From: Sphingomonas horti
Lineage (GTDB): Bacteria; Pseudomonadota; Alphaproteobacteria; Sphingomonadales; Sphingomonadaceae
Assembly (NCBI RefSeq): GCF_009753715.1
Contig: NZ_WQMS01000001.1
Span: 1 to 64,000, forward strand
Direction: 5' to 3'
Length of the DNA stretch: 64,000 nucleotides
The notes beneath the pieces are model-generated. The model was not told the DNA's origin. It saw nothing but the letters and a program-made list of their open reading frames with translations, and searched no databases. How positions within the stretch are numbered: the first letter of the stretch is position 1; every line of letters starts with the position of its first letter. Positions 37,992-46,610 of this stretch are shown piece by piece. Both the position numbers and the translations under genes were made by a program.

Positions 37992-39476
37992 TCAGAAGCG
38001 GCGCAGCCGCGGCTCCCCGACCTTTTCGCCCAGCATCAGCTCGGTGAGCGCCCACACCATCGCGTCGGCGCGGTCGGGGCTGGCGCCAGGCCCGCCGGGG
38101 CCGGCCCAGGCCGGGGCTTCGTAGCCGCCGCCGGCGATCAGGCCGCAGAGCTCCGCTTCCAGCTCGGGGAAGCGGCCGTGAAGCACCACCTTGCCGGCTT
38201 CGAACAGGGCGTGGACCGGCTCCGCGCGGGCGGACTTGCCCTGTGCCGCGTGGACCAGCCGGACCGGCAGGCGCGCGTCTGCGGCGCGGAGCACGGCGCG
38301 GACCATCTCTCCGCCCTGGTTACGCTCGGCGACGATGCGGTCGGCCCGGTGCACCTCCGCCGCCGCGGCGACGGCGCGGGCCCAGGCCTCGGGCCGGCGG
38401 CCGGTGACGCTGTGATCGGCCAAGACATGGGCGATGCCGGCCGCGTCGCGTGCGCAGGCGACAATGCCGCAGGTGCCGGCGGAGGCCGGCGGGTCGACGC
38501 CGATGACGGTGCGGACAAACTCAATCCTCTCCTGCTTTTGCAGGGGAGGGGGACCGGCGCAGCCGGTGGAGGGGCCCGGAGCGAAGCGGAGGGTTTGACT
38601 TCGGGCTTCGCCCTCAGCCCCTCCACGATGCTTCGCATGGTCCCCCTCCCCTCGCGTCGCGAGGGGAGGATTTGAGAACCGGCATCGCTCGATCAGCTCC
38701 ATCGTCCACAGCGCGCCTTCGACGTCGGGCAGCAGCTCGCCGTCCAGTTCCTGGCGGCCGAGGCGCGTGCCGGCATATTGGTCGTGCATCGCCGCGATGA
38801 AGGCATCGGGCAAATGCGGGTTGGCGCGGGTGGGACCGCCAGTCAGCACCGTGCCGTTCGCGGCCATGATGCGCTCGAGCGTGCGGCCGGGGCGCGGCGT
38901 GGTGGTGACGAGCGCGCGCGGACGGTCGCCGAGGCGCAGCCCCATCTGCAGCATGTCCCAGGTCGCGCCCGGCTGTCTCCACTTGGCGAGTTCGTCACAC
39001 CAGGCGGCGTGGTGTTCGGGGCCCCGGAGCTGTTCGGGCGAGGCGCCGGAAAAGAGCGTCGCTTCCGCGCCGTTGGCGAAGCGCAGCAGGCGCAGGCTGG
39101 GGTAGAAATTGTCGATCGCGTTGCCGGCAACTGCCAGCAGCCCGCTCGAACCTTCGATCATCACTCGCCGCGCCTCGTCGAGCGAGGCCGCGACCAGCGC
39201 GATGCGGGCGCCGGGAATGTCCCGCGCGACCATCCGCACCCACTCCGCGCCCGCGCGCGTCTTGCCGAACCCGCGCCCGGCCATGATCACCCAGGTGCGC
39301 CAGTCGTTCGGCGGGGCGTGCTGGCCCTTGTGGCCCCAGACCCCCCAGTCCTGCTCTACCGCATCGAGCTCGGGCGGATCGAGCCGGGCGATGAAACGCG
39401 CGCGGTGCAGCGGGCCGAGCGCGGCCATGCGGATGCGGAGCGCCTCATCGTCCGGCAGCGCTTTAGCTTTTGGCAC
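37992..39476 (-). CDS. Phage/gene-transfer-agent-type terminase large subunit with in-frame repeat insertion
   Basis: The protein has 494 residues. The ATPase domain has Walker A AGRGFGKT (residues 66-73) and Walker B CDELAKW. The RNase H-like nuclease domain has Asp in VIGVDPP, VAERNQGGEMV, and Asp in SPDRADAMVWALTEL. The set and size match the terminase of RcGTA-like clusters. Between the domains (about residues 267-319) lies an extra stretch (NPPLATRGEG to PPPLQKQER) encoded by family B repeats. The start is GTG at 39476, overlapping the small subunit by 14 bases. No portal or capsid genes follow. Confidence 0.88.
   Translation of the reverse strand: MPKAKALPDDEALRIRMAALGPLHRARFIARLDPPELDAVEQDWGVWGHKGQHAPPNDWRTWVIMAGRGFGKTRAGAEWVRMVARDIPGARIALVAASLDEARRVMIEGSSGLLAVAGNAIDNFYPSLRLLRFANGAEATLFSGASPEQLRGPEHHAAWCDELAKWRQPGATWDMLQMGLRLGDRPRALVTTTPRPGRTLERIMAANGTVLTGGPTRANPHLPDAFIAAMHDQYAGTRLGRQELDGELLPDVEGALWTMELIERCRFSNPPLATRGEGDHAKHRGGAEGEARSQTLRFAPGPSTGCAGPPPLQKQERIEFVRTVIGVDPPASAGTCGIVACARDAAGIAHVLADHSVTGRRPEAWARAVAAAAEVHRADRIVAERNQGGEMVRAVLRAADARLPVRLVHAAQGKSARAEPVHALFEAGKVVLHGRFPELEAELCGLIAGGGYEAPAWAGPGGPGASPDRADAMVWALTELMLGEKVGEPRLRRF
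38519..38676. repeat. Family B palindromic element inside the terminase gene
   Basis: Two inverted halves, each a stem-loop, then GGGGGACC, then a second small stem, then GGTGGAGGGG or GTGGAGGGG. Ends are near-inverted (CTCAATCCTC and GAGGATTTGAG). The translated piece TLRFAPGPST recurs in CcmH, whose 5' end carries the same element. Confidence 0.88.
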
Positions 39477-39963
39477 CGGCGCGCTCGATCGCTTCCAGCT
39501 TGCGGACGATGCTGGCGCGCACGTCGTCCAGCGACTTCATCTTGCGGTGTCTGTAGGTCTGCGGGCTGCCGCCCTTCACGGCCGCGCGATGAAGGCGCAG
39601 AAGGTTGAGGGCATCGGCAACCGACATGGGCGGGATCGGCATATCGGGATCGGGCGGCAGCCCTTCCATCGTGTCGGCCGCATTGGCGAGCATCACCGCT
39701 TCCAGCCGGGCATAACCCTGGGCAAGCGCCGCGTCCCAGCGCTCGGCAAAGCCGGGCCATTTGCGGCGGCGGCGGTAGACGGCGACGTTGGAAAAGCCGG
39801 CGGCGTCCGCGGAGGCCTGCACGTTGCAGGTGGCGGCCAGGTGGTCGAGGAAGACCTGCTCGGCCTTGTCGGACCAGAAGTAGCGGCCGGAGCTGACGCT
39901 CTGCGGATGGCCGGATTTGCCGATGACGATCCGTTCGCCAACGGGCTTGGGCGCTTTGGGCAT
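39463..39963 (-). CDS. Terminase small-subunit-like DNA-binding protein
   Basis: The protein has 166 residues. A helix-turn-helix segment (FLDHLAATCNVQASADAAGF then SNVAVYRRRRKW) resembles terminase small subunits and gene-transfer-agent ORFg1-like proteins. The C-terminal half contains NLLRLHRAAVKGG and a basic stretch TYRHRKMKSLDDVRASI. It overlaps and precedes the large subunit, supporting a packaging pair. The ATG at 39963 has AAAGGTG upstream. Confidence 0.75.
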   Translation of the reverse strand: MPKAPKPVGERIVIGKSGHPQSVSSGRYFWSDKAEQVFLDHLAATCNVQASADAAGFSNVAVYRRRRKWPGFAERWDAALAQGYARLEAVMLANAADTMEGLPPDPDMPIPPMSVADALNLLRLHRAAVKGGSPQTYRHRKMKSLDDVRASIVRKLEAIERAGAKS

Positions 39964-40002
39964 GGAACACCTTTCAGATCGGGGTGTTCGGACTATGTTC
40001 CA
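39963..40002. promoter_or_regulatory. Nested inverted repeats upstream of the terminase pair
   Basis: TGGAACA (39963-39969) pairs with TGTTCCA (39996-40002), and GAACACC pairs with GGTGTTC (39983-39989). They overlap the start region of the small subunit. They could be an operator or a translation-controlling hairpin. On the minus strand TTGACT lies further upstream. Confidence 0.3.
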
Positions 40003-40089
40003 TATCAGACGCCAAAAGTCAAGATAACTGATCCTATTTGGTTATATCCCATCCCATTTGGGGACGGCGGGGGCAAGGGCCAATCCGTC

Positions 40090-40178
40090 GTCGTCCCGGC
40101 CTTGACCCGGACCTACCCTCTTCCTCTTGGTTCCGAAATGCAGCGAAGCCCCGGCTCAAGGCGGGCCCACGCTGGGAG
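40090..40178. repeat. Degenerate family D repeat
   Basis: CGTCGTCCCGGCCTTGA faces CCCCGGCTCAAGGCGGGCCC, the two arm types of family D. It lies in the 460-base gap between the terminase and isomerase genes, where I see no coding region. Confidence 0.55.
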
Positions 40179-40297
40179 AGCGCACGCGGAAAGCTCAAAT
40201 TGGCTCACGATGAGCACAAAGGCCGCAAAGACGAGTCGCCCCTTCTTCGTGTGAGATCAAAAAGCCGCGACTCGCGGGCTGTGCGAAGAAGAAGGTA

Positions 40298-40381
40298 AAT
40301 CCCGGCTCAAAGCCGGGATGACGGCCCCTGTCCTCACCGGCTGAAGGGAGGTCGGTCCCGGCTCAAGGCCGGGGATGATCG
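40298..40381. repeat. Two direct family D stem-loops
   Basis: TCCCGGCTCAAAGCCGGGA and TCCCGGCTCAAGGCCGGGG, each followed by TGA or ATGAT, repeat in the same orientation 55 bases apart. They lie downstream of the DsbA-fold gene. Confidence 0.75.
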
Positions 40382-40423
40382 TGAAGGCGACGTACGTGCA
40401 GCTGCGCGGACAACGCCGCCGTC

Positions 40424-41074
40424 CTACGTCCGCGCCGCCAGGCCGCGCTGCCGCATGCGCCAGAGCGCGAGGTCGATGCGGTCCTGGCCAAAAAAGGGCT
40501 CGCCTTCGAACACGAGGGTCGGGACGCCCCAATGGCCGGCGGCTTCGAGCGCGATCTGGTTGGCGGCGATCTCCGCGTCGAGCGCGCCGGCGTCGCTTGC
40601 CGCTTCCGCTTCGAGCTCGCCGAAGTCGAGGCCGGCGCGGGCGGCGGCGCCGGCGAGGTGGTCGCCCTCGTTCCAGCCCGGGGTGCCGCCCCAGATCAGC
40701 CGCGACGCCTCGTCGGCAAAGGCGAGACCCCTGCCCCGCCGCGCCGCCGCCTGACCGATCCGGGTCAGGCGGAAGATGTGCGGCTGGTCCTGCGCGATGC
40801 GGCGGGTCGCGATGTCCTGCACGATCGGGTCCGGCCGCGGCGGGGCGAAGGGGATGCCCAGATAGGCCGACAGCCGCATCACGTCGGCGACCGTGTAGCG
40901 CAGCCAATTCGGATGGTTGCGCTCGAAGAAATCGGGCTGGCGGATAGCGAGCGGATAGACCGGGCGCAGGCTGATTTCGAGGTCGTGGCTCTCGCTCAGC
41001 GCGCGGTAGCGGCGTGTGGCGAGGTAGGAATAGGGGCTGCGGAACGACCAGAACAGGTCCGCCGCGAGCCCCAT
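40424..41074 (-). CDS. DsbA-fold protein, 2-hydroxychromene-2-carboxylate isomerase family
   Basis: The protein has 216 residues. FWSFRSPYSYLATRRYRAL at the N-terminus is the kappa-GST/HCCA-isomerase start, with Ser in place of the Cys of thiol oxidoreductases. The C-terminal thioredoxin part reads GHWGVPTLVFEGEPFFGQDR, with cis-Pro in GVPT. It uses glutathione in known relatives. The substrate cannot be inferred. It follows asd on the same strand after four bases, so the two are cotranscribed. Confidence 0.85.
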   Translation of the reverse strand: MGLAADLFWSFRSPYSYLATRRYRALSESHDLEISLRPVYPLAIRQPDFFERNHPNWLRYTVADVMRLSAYLGIPFAPPRPDPIVQDIATRRIAQDQPHIFRLTRIGQAAARRGRGLAFADEASRLIWGGTPGWNEGDHLAGAAARAGLDFGELEAEAASDAGALDAEIAANQIALEAAGHWGVPTLVFEGEPFFGQDRIDLALWRMRQRGLAART

Positions 41075-41078
41075 CGCC

Positions 41079-42107
41079 TCAGGCCGCCTTCTGCAGGTGA
41101 CGGCGGCCGAGCAGCTCCGCGATCTGGACCGCGTTCAAGGCCGCGCCCTTGCGGAGATTGTCGGAGACGACCCAGAGGGCGAGGCCGTTTTCCACGGTCG
41201 GGTCCTCGCGGACGCGGCTGACATAGGTGGCGAACTCACCGACCGCCTCGACCGGGGTCACGTAGCCGCCGTCCTCGCGCTTGTCGACGAGCATCACGCC
41301 GGGGGCCTCGCGCAGCAGGCGCTGGGCCTCGGCGGCGCTGATCTCGTTCTCGAACTCGACATGCACGGCCTCGCTATGGCCGACGAAGACGGGAACGCGG
41401 ACGCAGGTGGCGATCACCTTGATCTTCGGATCGAGTATCTTCTTGGTCTCGACGACCATCTTCCATTCCTCCTTGGTCGATCCGTCGTCGAGGAAGGAGT
41501 CGATGTGCGGGATCACGTTGAACGCGATCTGCTTCGTAAATTTTCTGGGTTCGGCCTGTTCCCCGACGAAGATGTTGCGGCTCTGCTCGAACAGCTCGTC
41601 CATGCCGGTCTTTCCGGCGCCGGAGACGGACTGGTAGGTGGCGACGACGACGCGCGTGATCTTCGCCGCGTCGTGCAGCGGCTTCAGCGCCACCACCATC
41701 TGCGCGGTCGAGCAATTCGGGTTCGCGATGATGTTTTTCCTGCGATACAGGTCGATCGCGTCCGGGTTCACCTCGGGCACGATCAGCGGCACGTCCGGGT
41801 CGATCCGATAGAGCGACGAATTGTCGATCACGGTGCAGCCGGCAGCGGCGAATTTGGGCGCGTAGGTTTTGGTCGCGTCTGAGCCGATCGCGAACAGGGC
41901 GATGTCCCAGCCCTTCGGGTCGAAATGCTCGATATTCTGGATCCTGAGCATGCGGCCGGTCTCACCGAACTCGACCTCGTCGCCCTGGCTGCGCGAGGAA
42001 GCGAGCGCGGCGATGTCGTCGACCGGGAATTCGCGCTCGGCCAGGATATTGAGCATCTCCCGCCCGACATTGCCCGTCGCGCCGGCGACCACGACCCGGT
42101 AACCCAT
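41079..42107 (-). CDS. asd: Aspartate-semialdehyde dehydrogenase
   Basis: This 342-residue protein makes aspartate semialdehyde from aspartyl phosphate for Lys, Thr, Met and cell-wall diaminopimelate. Its N-terminal NADP fold is VVVAGATGNVGREMLNIL. The catalytic Cys132 lies in ANPNCSTAQM, and substrate residues lie in YQSVSGAGKTGMDEL and RVPVFVGHSEAV. The ATG at 42107 has AAGGAG eight bases upstream; a longer open frame upstream lacks support. Full length. Confidence 0.97.
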   Translation of the reverse strand: MGYRVVVAGATGNVGREMLNILAEREFPVDDIAALASSRSQGDEVEFGETGRMLRIQNIEHFDPKGWDIALFAIGSDATKTYAPKFAAAGCTVIDNSSLYRIDPDVPLIVPEVNPDAIDLYRRKNIIANPNCSTAQMVVALKPLHDAAKITRVVVATYQSVSGAGKTGMDELFEQSRNIFVGEQAEPRKFTKQIAFNVIPHIDSFLDDGSTKEEWKMVVETKKILDPKIKVIATCVRVPVFVGHSEAVHVEFENEISAAEAQRLLREAPGVMLVDKREDGGYVTPVEAVGEFATYVSRVREDPTVENGLALWVVSDNLRKGAALNAVQIAELLGRRHLQKAA

Positions 42108-42258
42108 CTCAATCTCCTTCACCGTCCGCTTCCGGACATTCGCGCGTTCGCAAACGGACAGTTCGATTACATCCGTAGTCGAAAACCCGCGGAAATCGGC
42201 GCGCCAACGCTTTGGCCCGTCTTTTGCGTGACCGCCAGATAGAAATCCGGAGGGTATA

Positions 42259-43134
42259 ATGAAACCAGCCTTGCTCATTCTCTTTCTCGCCGCGTTCGGC
42301 GCATCGGCTGACGCGCAGGCGGACGCGCGCGCCGCGGCCGCGGCACGGGCCGGCTACGCGGTCGACGCGCCCTGGACGGCGAGCATCAGCAAGTCCGACC
42401 CAGCGAAGCTGCACGTCAGCATCATCGAGAAAGAGCACGGCATGCTCGGCACGTCCCTGCCGATCGCGGAGCTGGAGGGGCTGACCGCCGACGAACTGAA
42501 AGGCACCGGCCGGCCGGTGACCTTCGTGCTGCGCCGCCAATCGGGGACGATCACGTTCTCCGGCCGGTTCGCCAACGGCACCGGCCAGGGGACGCTGCGT
42601 TATGTCGCCGATCCCGCCTATTTCGCGCGGCTGGCGGCGATCGGCGTTCGCAACGACCTGAGCACGGAACGGGCGAACGTGCTGGCGCTGCCGATGCTGG
42701 ACCTGCGCACGGACTATATCGAGGCGCTCCGCCGCGAAGGCGCGTTCGTCGACCTCAGCGACTATATCGGCATGCGCGCAGTCGGCGTGCGGCCGGAGAT
42801 GGTGCACGAGCTGAAGCCGCTGATCGCCGGGCCGCTCAACGCGCACGACATGATGGCGCTGGCGGCGCTGGGCGTCACGCCCGCTTATGCGCGCGAGATG
42901 CGGGGAGCCTATGCGAGCCTCAGCGCCGGCGATTTGACCGCGATGAAGGCGCTGGGCGTCACGCCCGCCTATGTCGCCGAGATGCGCGCTGCCGGCGCCC
43001 GCATCCGCACGCCGGGCGACGCGCAGAGCTTCCGCGCGCTCGGCATCTCGCCGGCCGCGGTCAGGCGAGCCGTCGCGCACGGCCGGCCCAATCCGTCGGC
43101 ATCGGAGGTGATGGAAGCGACCATGCGGTTCTGA
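42259..43134 (+). CDS. Exported protein with short Gly-Val-Thr-Pro repeats, unknown
   Basis: This encodes 291 residues with a signal peptide (MKPALLILFLAAFGASADAQ). The first half has beta character (PVTFVLRRQSGTITFSGRFA). The second half carries two ~40-residue helical repeats built on MALAALGVTPAYAREMRGA and MKALGVTPAYVAEMRAAG, with weaker copies before and after. Such repeats occur at the ends of some M56/BlaR1-like peptidases, but no protease domain is present here. Function is unknown. It ends at a clear hairpin. Confidence 0.72.
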   Translation: MKPALLILFLAAFGASADAQADARAAAAARAGYAVDAPWTASISKSDPAKLHVSIIEKEHGMLGTSLPIAELEGLTADELKGTGRPVTFVLRRQSGTITFSGRFANGTGQGTLRYVADPAYFARLAAIGVRNDLSTERANVLALPMLDLRTDYIEALRREGAFVDLSDYIGMRAVGVRPEMVHELKPLIAGPLNAHDMMALAALGVTPAYAREMRGAYASLSAGDLTAMKALGVTPAYVAEMRAAGARIRTPGDAQSFRALGISPAAVRRAVAHGRPNPSASEVMEATMRF

Positions 43135-43158
43135 TCCCGCCGCGGCAACGTGACGGGC

Positions 43159-43196
43159 GGGGGCGGCTCTTAAGGGGAGAACCGCCCCCTTCTAAT
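43159..43196. terminator. Hairpin between convergent genes
   Basis: GGGGGCGG (43159-43166) pairs with CCGCCCCC (43182-43189), with extra pairs inside, followed by TTCTAATT. It lies between the exported-repeat protein and the TPR/oxygenase gene. Confidence 0.7.
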
Positions 43197-44994
43197 TCTT
43201 CGGCAGCGCGTCGAAGGCGATGGTGAGGCGCGGCTGGGCGCTCTCGAACGGCGCGGTGCCGTGCCAGAAATAGGAAGGGAAGACGATCAGCCGCCCCACC
43301 TGCGGCGTCTCCACCCGGCGCGCGGGGAGGTTAAGGCCAAGCGCCGCATCCGGAATGCCGAACGCGAGCGCGCCCGCCTCGCCGTCGCACACCTCGGGCG
43401 GCAGGCTGACGTAGAGGGCCGAGCTCATCCAGCCGAATTGGTGGATATGGTTGATGTGGAAGCCGTCGCTGCGCAGCCGCACCGACCAGGAGCCGCCGAA
43501 GTCGATCGCGTCCGCCTTGCGGGACAGGAACGGGTGGGTCGGGTCGTCGGGCAGCTCGCGCAGCCGCCGCTCCACGGCGCTGTGCACCTGCGCGACCAGG
43601 CGACGGATCAGCGGGTCCCGCCGGTCGAACAGATTGCCGCGCGTCTGCGTGCCCCCGCGCAGCGACTGCTCGGCCGGATGGTCGCGCATCACGTGCATCG
43701 CGTTCAGCCGATCGGCGAGCTCGTCGAAAAAACCCGGCGCGGCGTCGAGATCGACCGGCATCACCAGGCGCTCGTAATCGGCCAGCCACGCCTCGCGCGA
43801 ATCGTCCAGCAGCCGCCAGATGACGGTCAGCAGCGCCCAGGGCGCCTGGTCGGTGGGATCGAGCTCGGTCGCGCGCAGCGCATGCGCCTCGGCCGCCTTC
43901 GGATCGCCGGCGGCGATCAGGCAATGCGCAAGATGCTGGTGCACCCGCGCGTGATCGGGGGCGGCGTCGAGCAGCTCGCGCAGCAGGGCTATGGCGCGAT
44001 CGTGGTTGCCCATCCGCGACAACGCCGCCGCCCGCGCGATCCGCACGTCAGGACGCGGGCCGACCAGCGCCTCCGCCTCCTGCCCCCAGGCGGCGAGCTG
44101 GACATAGTCGTGGATCGCGAAGGCGGAGCGCAGCGCCGAGCCCCAGAGCGCGACCGAGCCCGGCCGCGCGCGCAGTGCCGCGCGATAGCCGTCCAGCGCC
44201 TGCGCGCCGAAGCCCAGCTGCGGCAGCAGCAGCGCCAGCGACTCGTGCGCGTCGAGATGCTCGGGAATTCGGGCGAGAATGTCGCGGTATCCGGCGACCG
44301 CCTCCTCGTGCCGCCCGACATCGGCGAGCAGATGGGCGCGCAGCGTCGCCGTCTCAGGCGGCGCCGGACCATGGCGCAGCGCCTCCTCCGCCTCTTCCAG
44401 CGCCTCCTGCGGGCGGTCCTCCTCGCGCAGCAAAGTCGCCAGATTGTGGCGGCTGCGCACGTCGCCGGCGTCGAGATCGATCGCGCGGCGATAGAGCTGC
44501 GCGGCAGTGTCGGTGTTGCCGCGCTGCCGCTCGAGCAGGCCCAGCGCCGCCCAGCCGCGCGCGACTGCCGGCGCCGCCCGGATCGCGCGCGCCAGCGCCG
44601 CCTCCGCGACCTCGAACCTGCCGGCGGCGGTCGCGGCGATGCCAAGATCGATCCAGCCGTCATTATGGTCCGGCCGCAACGCCGTAGCCCGCTGCAGCGC
44701 CTCGACCGCCTTGTCGCCTTCGCCCATGTCGTCGAGCAGATTGCCGTAGCTGAGCCACAGGCCGGGATGATCGGGCGCAAGCTCCAGCGCCGCCTCATAG
44801 CTCTGGCGCGCGTCCGGCAGGCGTCCGAACGCCTGCAGCAGCAGCGCGCGCAGGAACAGGCCGTTCGGATGATCACGGACATGGACCGGCAGCGCGTCGA
44901 ACCGGTCAACCGCGCCGAGCGCGTCGCTCGCCCTGAGCTGGGCCTGGATGGCCTGGAGCGCCTGAAGATCGACGGGCGAGAGCGGGCTCGACAT
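43192..44994 (-). CDS. TPR protein with C-terminal 2-oxoglutarate/Fe(II) oxygenase-like domain
   Basis: The protein has 600 residues. About ten tetratricopeptide repeats fill the first ~390 residues; examples are LWLSYGNLLDDMGEGDKAVE and AVARGWAALGLLERQRGNTD. The last ~200 residues are a putative 2OG-Fe(II) oxygenase: FHINHIHQFGWMSSALYVSL, GRLIVFPSYFWHGTAPF and RLTIAFDALP give the His ligands and the double-stranded beta-helix end. The Asp/Glu of the usual facial triad is not obvious. It might hydroxylate a protein or small molecule. Confidence 0.85.
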   Translation of the reverse strand: MSSPLSPVDLQALQAIQAQLRASDALGAVDRFDALPVHVRDHPNGLFLRALLLQAFGRLPDARQSYEAALELAPDHPGLWLSYGNLLDDMGEGDKAVEALQRATALRPDHNDGWIDLGIAATAAGRFEVAEAALARAIRAAPAVARGWAALGLLERQRGNTDTAAQLYRRAIDLDAGDVRSRHNLATLLREEDRPQEALEEAEEALRHGPAPPETATLRAHLLADVGRHEEAVAGYRDILARIPEHLDAHESLALLLPQLGFGAQALDGYRAALRARPGSVALWGSALRSAFAIHDYVQLAAWGQEAEALVGPRPDVRIARAAALSRMGNHDRAIALLRELLDAAPDHARVHQHLAHCLIAAGDPKAAEAHALRATELDPTDQAPWALLTVIWRLLDDSREAWLADYERLVMPVDLDAAPGFFDELADRLNAMHVMRDHPAEQSLRGGTQTRGNLFDRRDPLIRRLVAQVHSAVERRLRELPDDPTHPFLSRKADAIDFGGSWSVRLRSDGFHINHIHQFGWMSSALYVSLPPEVCDGEAGALAFGIPDAALGLNLPARRVETPQVGRLIVFPSYFWHGTAPFESAQPRLTIAFDALPKN

Positions 44995-45116
44995 GATTCA
45001 GGTTGTGAAATGGCGCGCGCCCGGACGCAAGGCCATTCATTTGGCGTTCAGCTTCGCGCCGCCTTCGCCGCGCGCGGCCCGTTACGGCACGTCGGCAAAA
45101 GGCGCTTGCCTCATGG

Positions 45117-45132
45117 TTAACTATTGGTGAAC
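45117..45132 (+). promoter_or_regulatory. CtrA-like site TTAAC-N6-TGAAC
   Basis: One mismatch from the alphaproteobacterial CtrA consensus TTAA-N7-TTAA. It lies 50 bases before the metalloprotease start in a 187-base gap. Chance occurrence is possible. Confidence 0.3.
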
Positions 45133-45181
45133 CTTGCCAAGCGGCGGAAGGGGTTCTGCCGAGTCGATGAGGGGGTTTCAC

Positions 45182-46504
45182 ATGTCACGTTTGCAACGAG
45201 CGCTCCTTGGCGCTGCCGCAGCGGTGGCGGCCACGCTTCCGACAATGCCGGCTCATGCCCTGAACATCGTGTTCACGGACACGTCCGGTGGCGGCGCGGC
45301 TATCGGGACTCAGGCACGGTTCGGCTTCGATGTCGCGCGCCTCTATTGGCAGTCGGTGCTGAAGGACGACATCACTGTCCGTCTGGACATCGGTTTTGCG
45401 GCTCTTGATCCGGGCGTCATCGCGCAGACCGGCAGCACGACGGTGGGACTTACGGTCGGGCAGACCTATGGCCTGCTCGGCCTGGATGCCAAGACTCAGC
45501 TTGACGCAAGCGCCGTCGCCAATCTCCGACCGCTGACGCCCAGCGGCGTCAATGGCGGAGAACTGGCCCTGACGGCGGTGACCAATAACTTCGTCGACCC
45601 GGCGGCACGCGTCGGCTATCAACACGGCACCGCTCGTCTCGATAACGACGGCAGCGTCAACAACATCGTCCTGGACGTGAATACGTCGGTGGTGAAGTCG
45701 CTGGGCATCACCAGCGGCGTCATCGATGGCGTTGACCTTGCAACGACTGCGGACGGCAGCATCACCTTCAGCAACGAGCTGAACTACGACTTCGACCCAA
45801 GGGATGGGGTGTCCGCGCTGTCGCTCGACTTCATCGCCACGGCCATTCACGAGATCGGACACGCGCTGGGTTTCGTGAGCGGCGTCGACACGTATGACAT
45901 CGTCTCACGCGATAACGGCCCTCTTGCCGGGTTGCTTGAGGCGGGCGCGTTCGGCCCGGAACGCAATCTGGAAGAACGCTTCCGGATCATGAGCGTGCTG
46001 GACCTGTTCCGCTACGGCGAACATAGCGGCGACTATGGTCCGCTTCGCCAGCTCGACTGGACAACCGGCGGCGACAAATATTTCTCGATCGACGGCGGGC
46101 TGAGCGAGCTGTTCGGCTCGGCCGGCTTCTCCACCGGCTCGTTCAATGGCGACGGCAACCAGGCGTCGCACTGGGTCGACAATCAGTATCTGCCGAGAAA
46201 CGGCGGCCCCTGTTCGATCCTCGGTACCACGCCGATCGGCATCATGGACCCGACCTCGGGCTTCTGCGAACTCGGCTCCGTGACGGGCCTCGACCTGGCC
46301 GCATTCGATGCGATGGGCTGGGACCTAGGCTTCAACGTTCTTGCCAACCCGGCTTACAGTTTCAGCACGGCGGATGCTGTCACCGCATTCGGATCGTTGG
46401 CGCCCGTTCCCGAACCGGCCACCTGGGCCATGATGATCGCCGGCTTCGGCGTCGTCGGCGCCGCGGCCCGCCGCCGCGTCCGCAGGTCGGTAAGCTACGC
46501 CTGA
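45182..46504 (+). CDS. PEPxxWA-CTERM zinc metalloprotease (NF038122-type)
   Basis: The protein has 440 residues. It has a signal peptide (RALLGAAAAVAATLPTMPAHA). The zinc site HEIGHALGFVSGVD near residue 223 fits HExxHxxG with a downstream Asp, the metzincin-like pattern. Sequence after it (DLFRYG, GLSELFGSAGFSTGSFNGDG) matches NF038122-type proteases. The tail VPEPATWAMMIAGFGVVG plus basic residues is a PEPxxWA sorting signal. The ATG at 45182 has GAGGGGG six bases upstream. It should be exported and surface processed. Confidence 0.9.
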   Translation: MSRLQRALLGAAAAVAATLPTMPAHALNIVFTDTSGGGAAIGTQARFGFDVARLYWQSVLKDDITVRLDIGFAALDPGVIAQTGSTTVGLTVGQTYGLLGLDAKTQLDASAVANLRPLTPSGVNGGELALTAVTNNFVDPAARVGYQHGTARLDNDGSVNNIVLDVNTSVVKSLGITSGVIDGVDLATTADGSITFSNELNYDFDPRDGVSALSLDFIATAIHEIGHALGFVSGVDTYDIVSRDNGPLAGLLEAGAFGPERNLEERFRIMSVLDLFRYGEHSGDYGPLRQLDWTTGGDKYFSIDGGLSELFGSAGFSTGSFNGDGNQASHWVDNQYLPRNGGPCSILGTTPIGIMDPTSGFCELGSVTGLDLAAFDAMGWDLGFNVLANPAYSFSTADAVTAFGSLAPVPEPATWAMMIAGFGVVGAAARRRVRRSVSYA

Positions 46505-46527
46505 GCAGACCACGCGCCAGCGTAACG

Positions 46528-46565
46528 AGCGCCGTCAGCATCCTTGCTGGCGGCGCTTCCATTTT
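46528..46565 (+). terminator. Intrinsic terminator after the metalloprotease gene
   Basis: AGCGCCGTCAGCA and TGCTGGCGGCGCT form a 13-bp stem with one G-T pair and loop TCCT, followed by TCCATTTT. This is a standard intrinsic terminator. Confidence 0.85.
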
Positions 46566-46610
46566 GGCAGATCCCCGTCCCGACGGCCGGGGGCGAGCGG
46601 CCGCGTCGCG

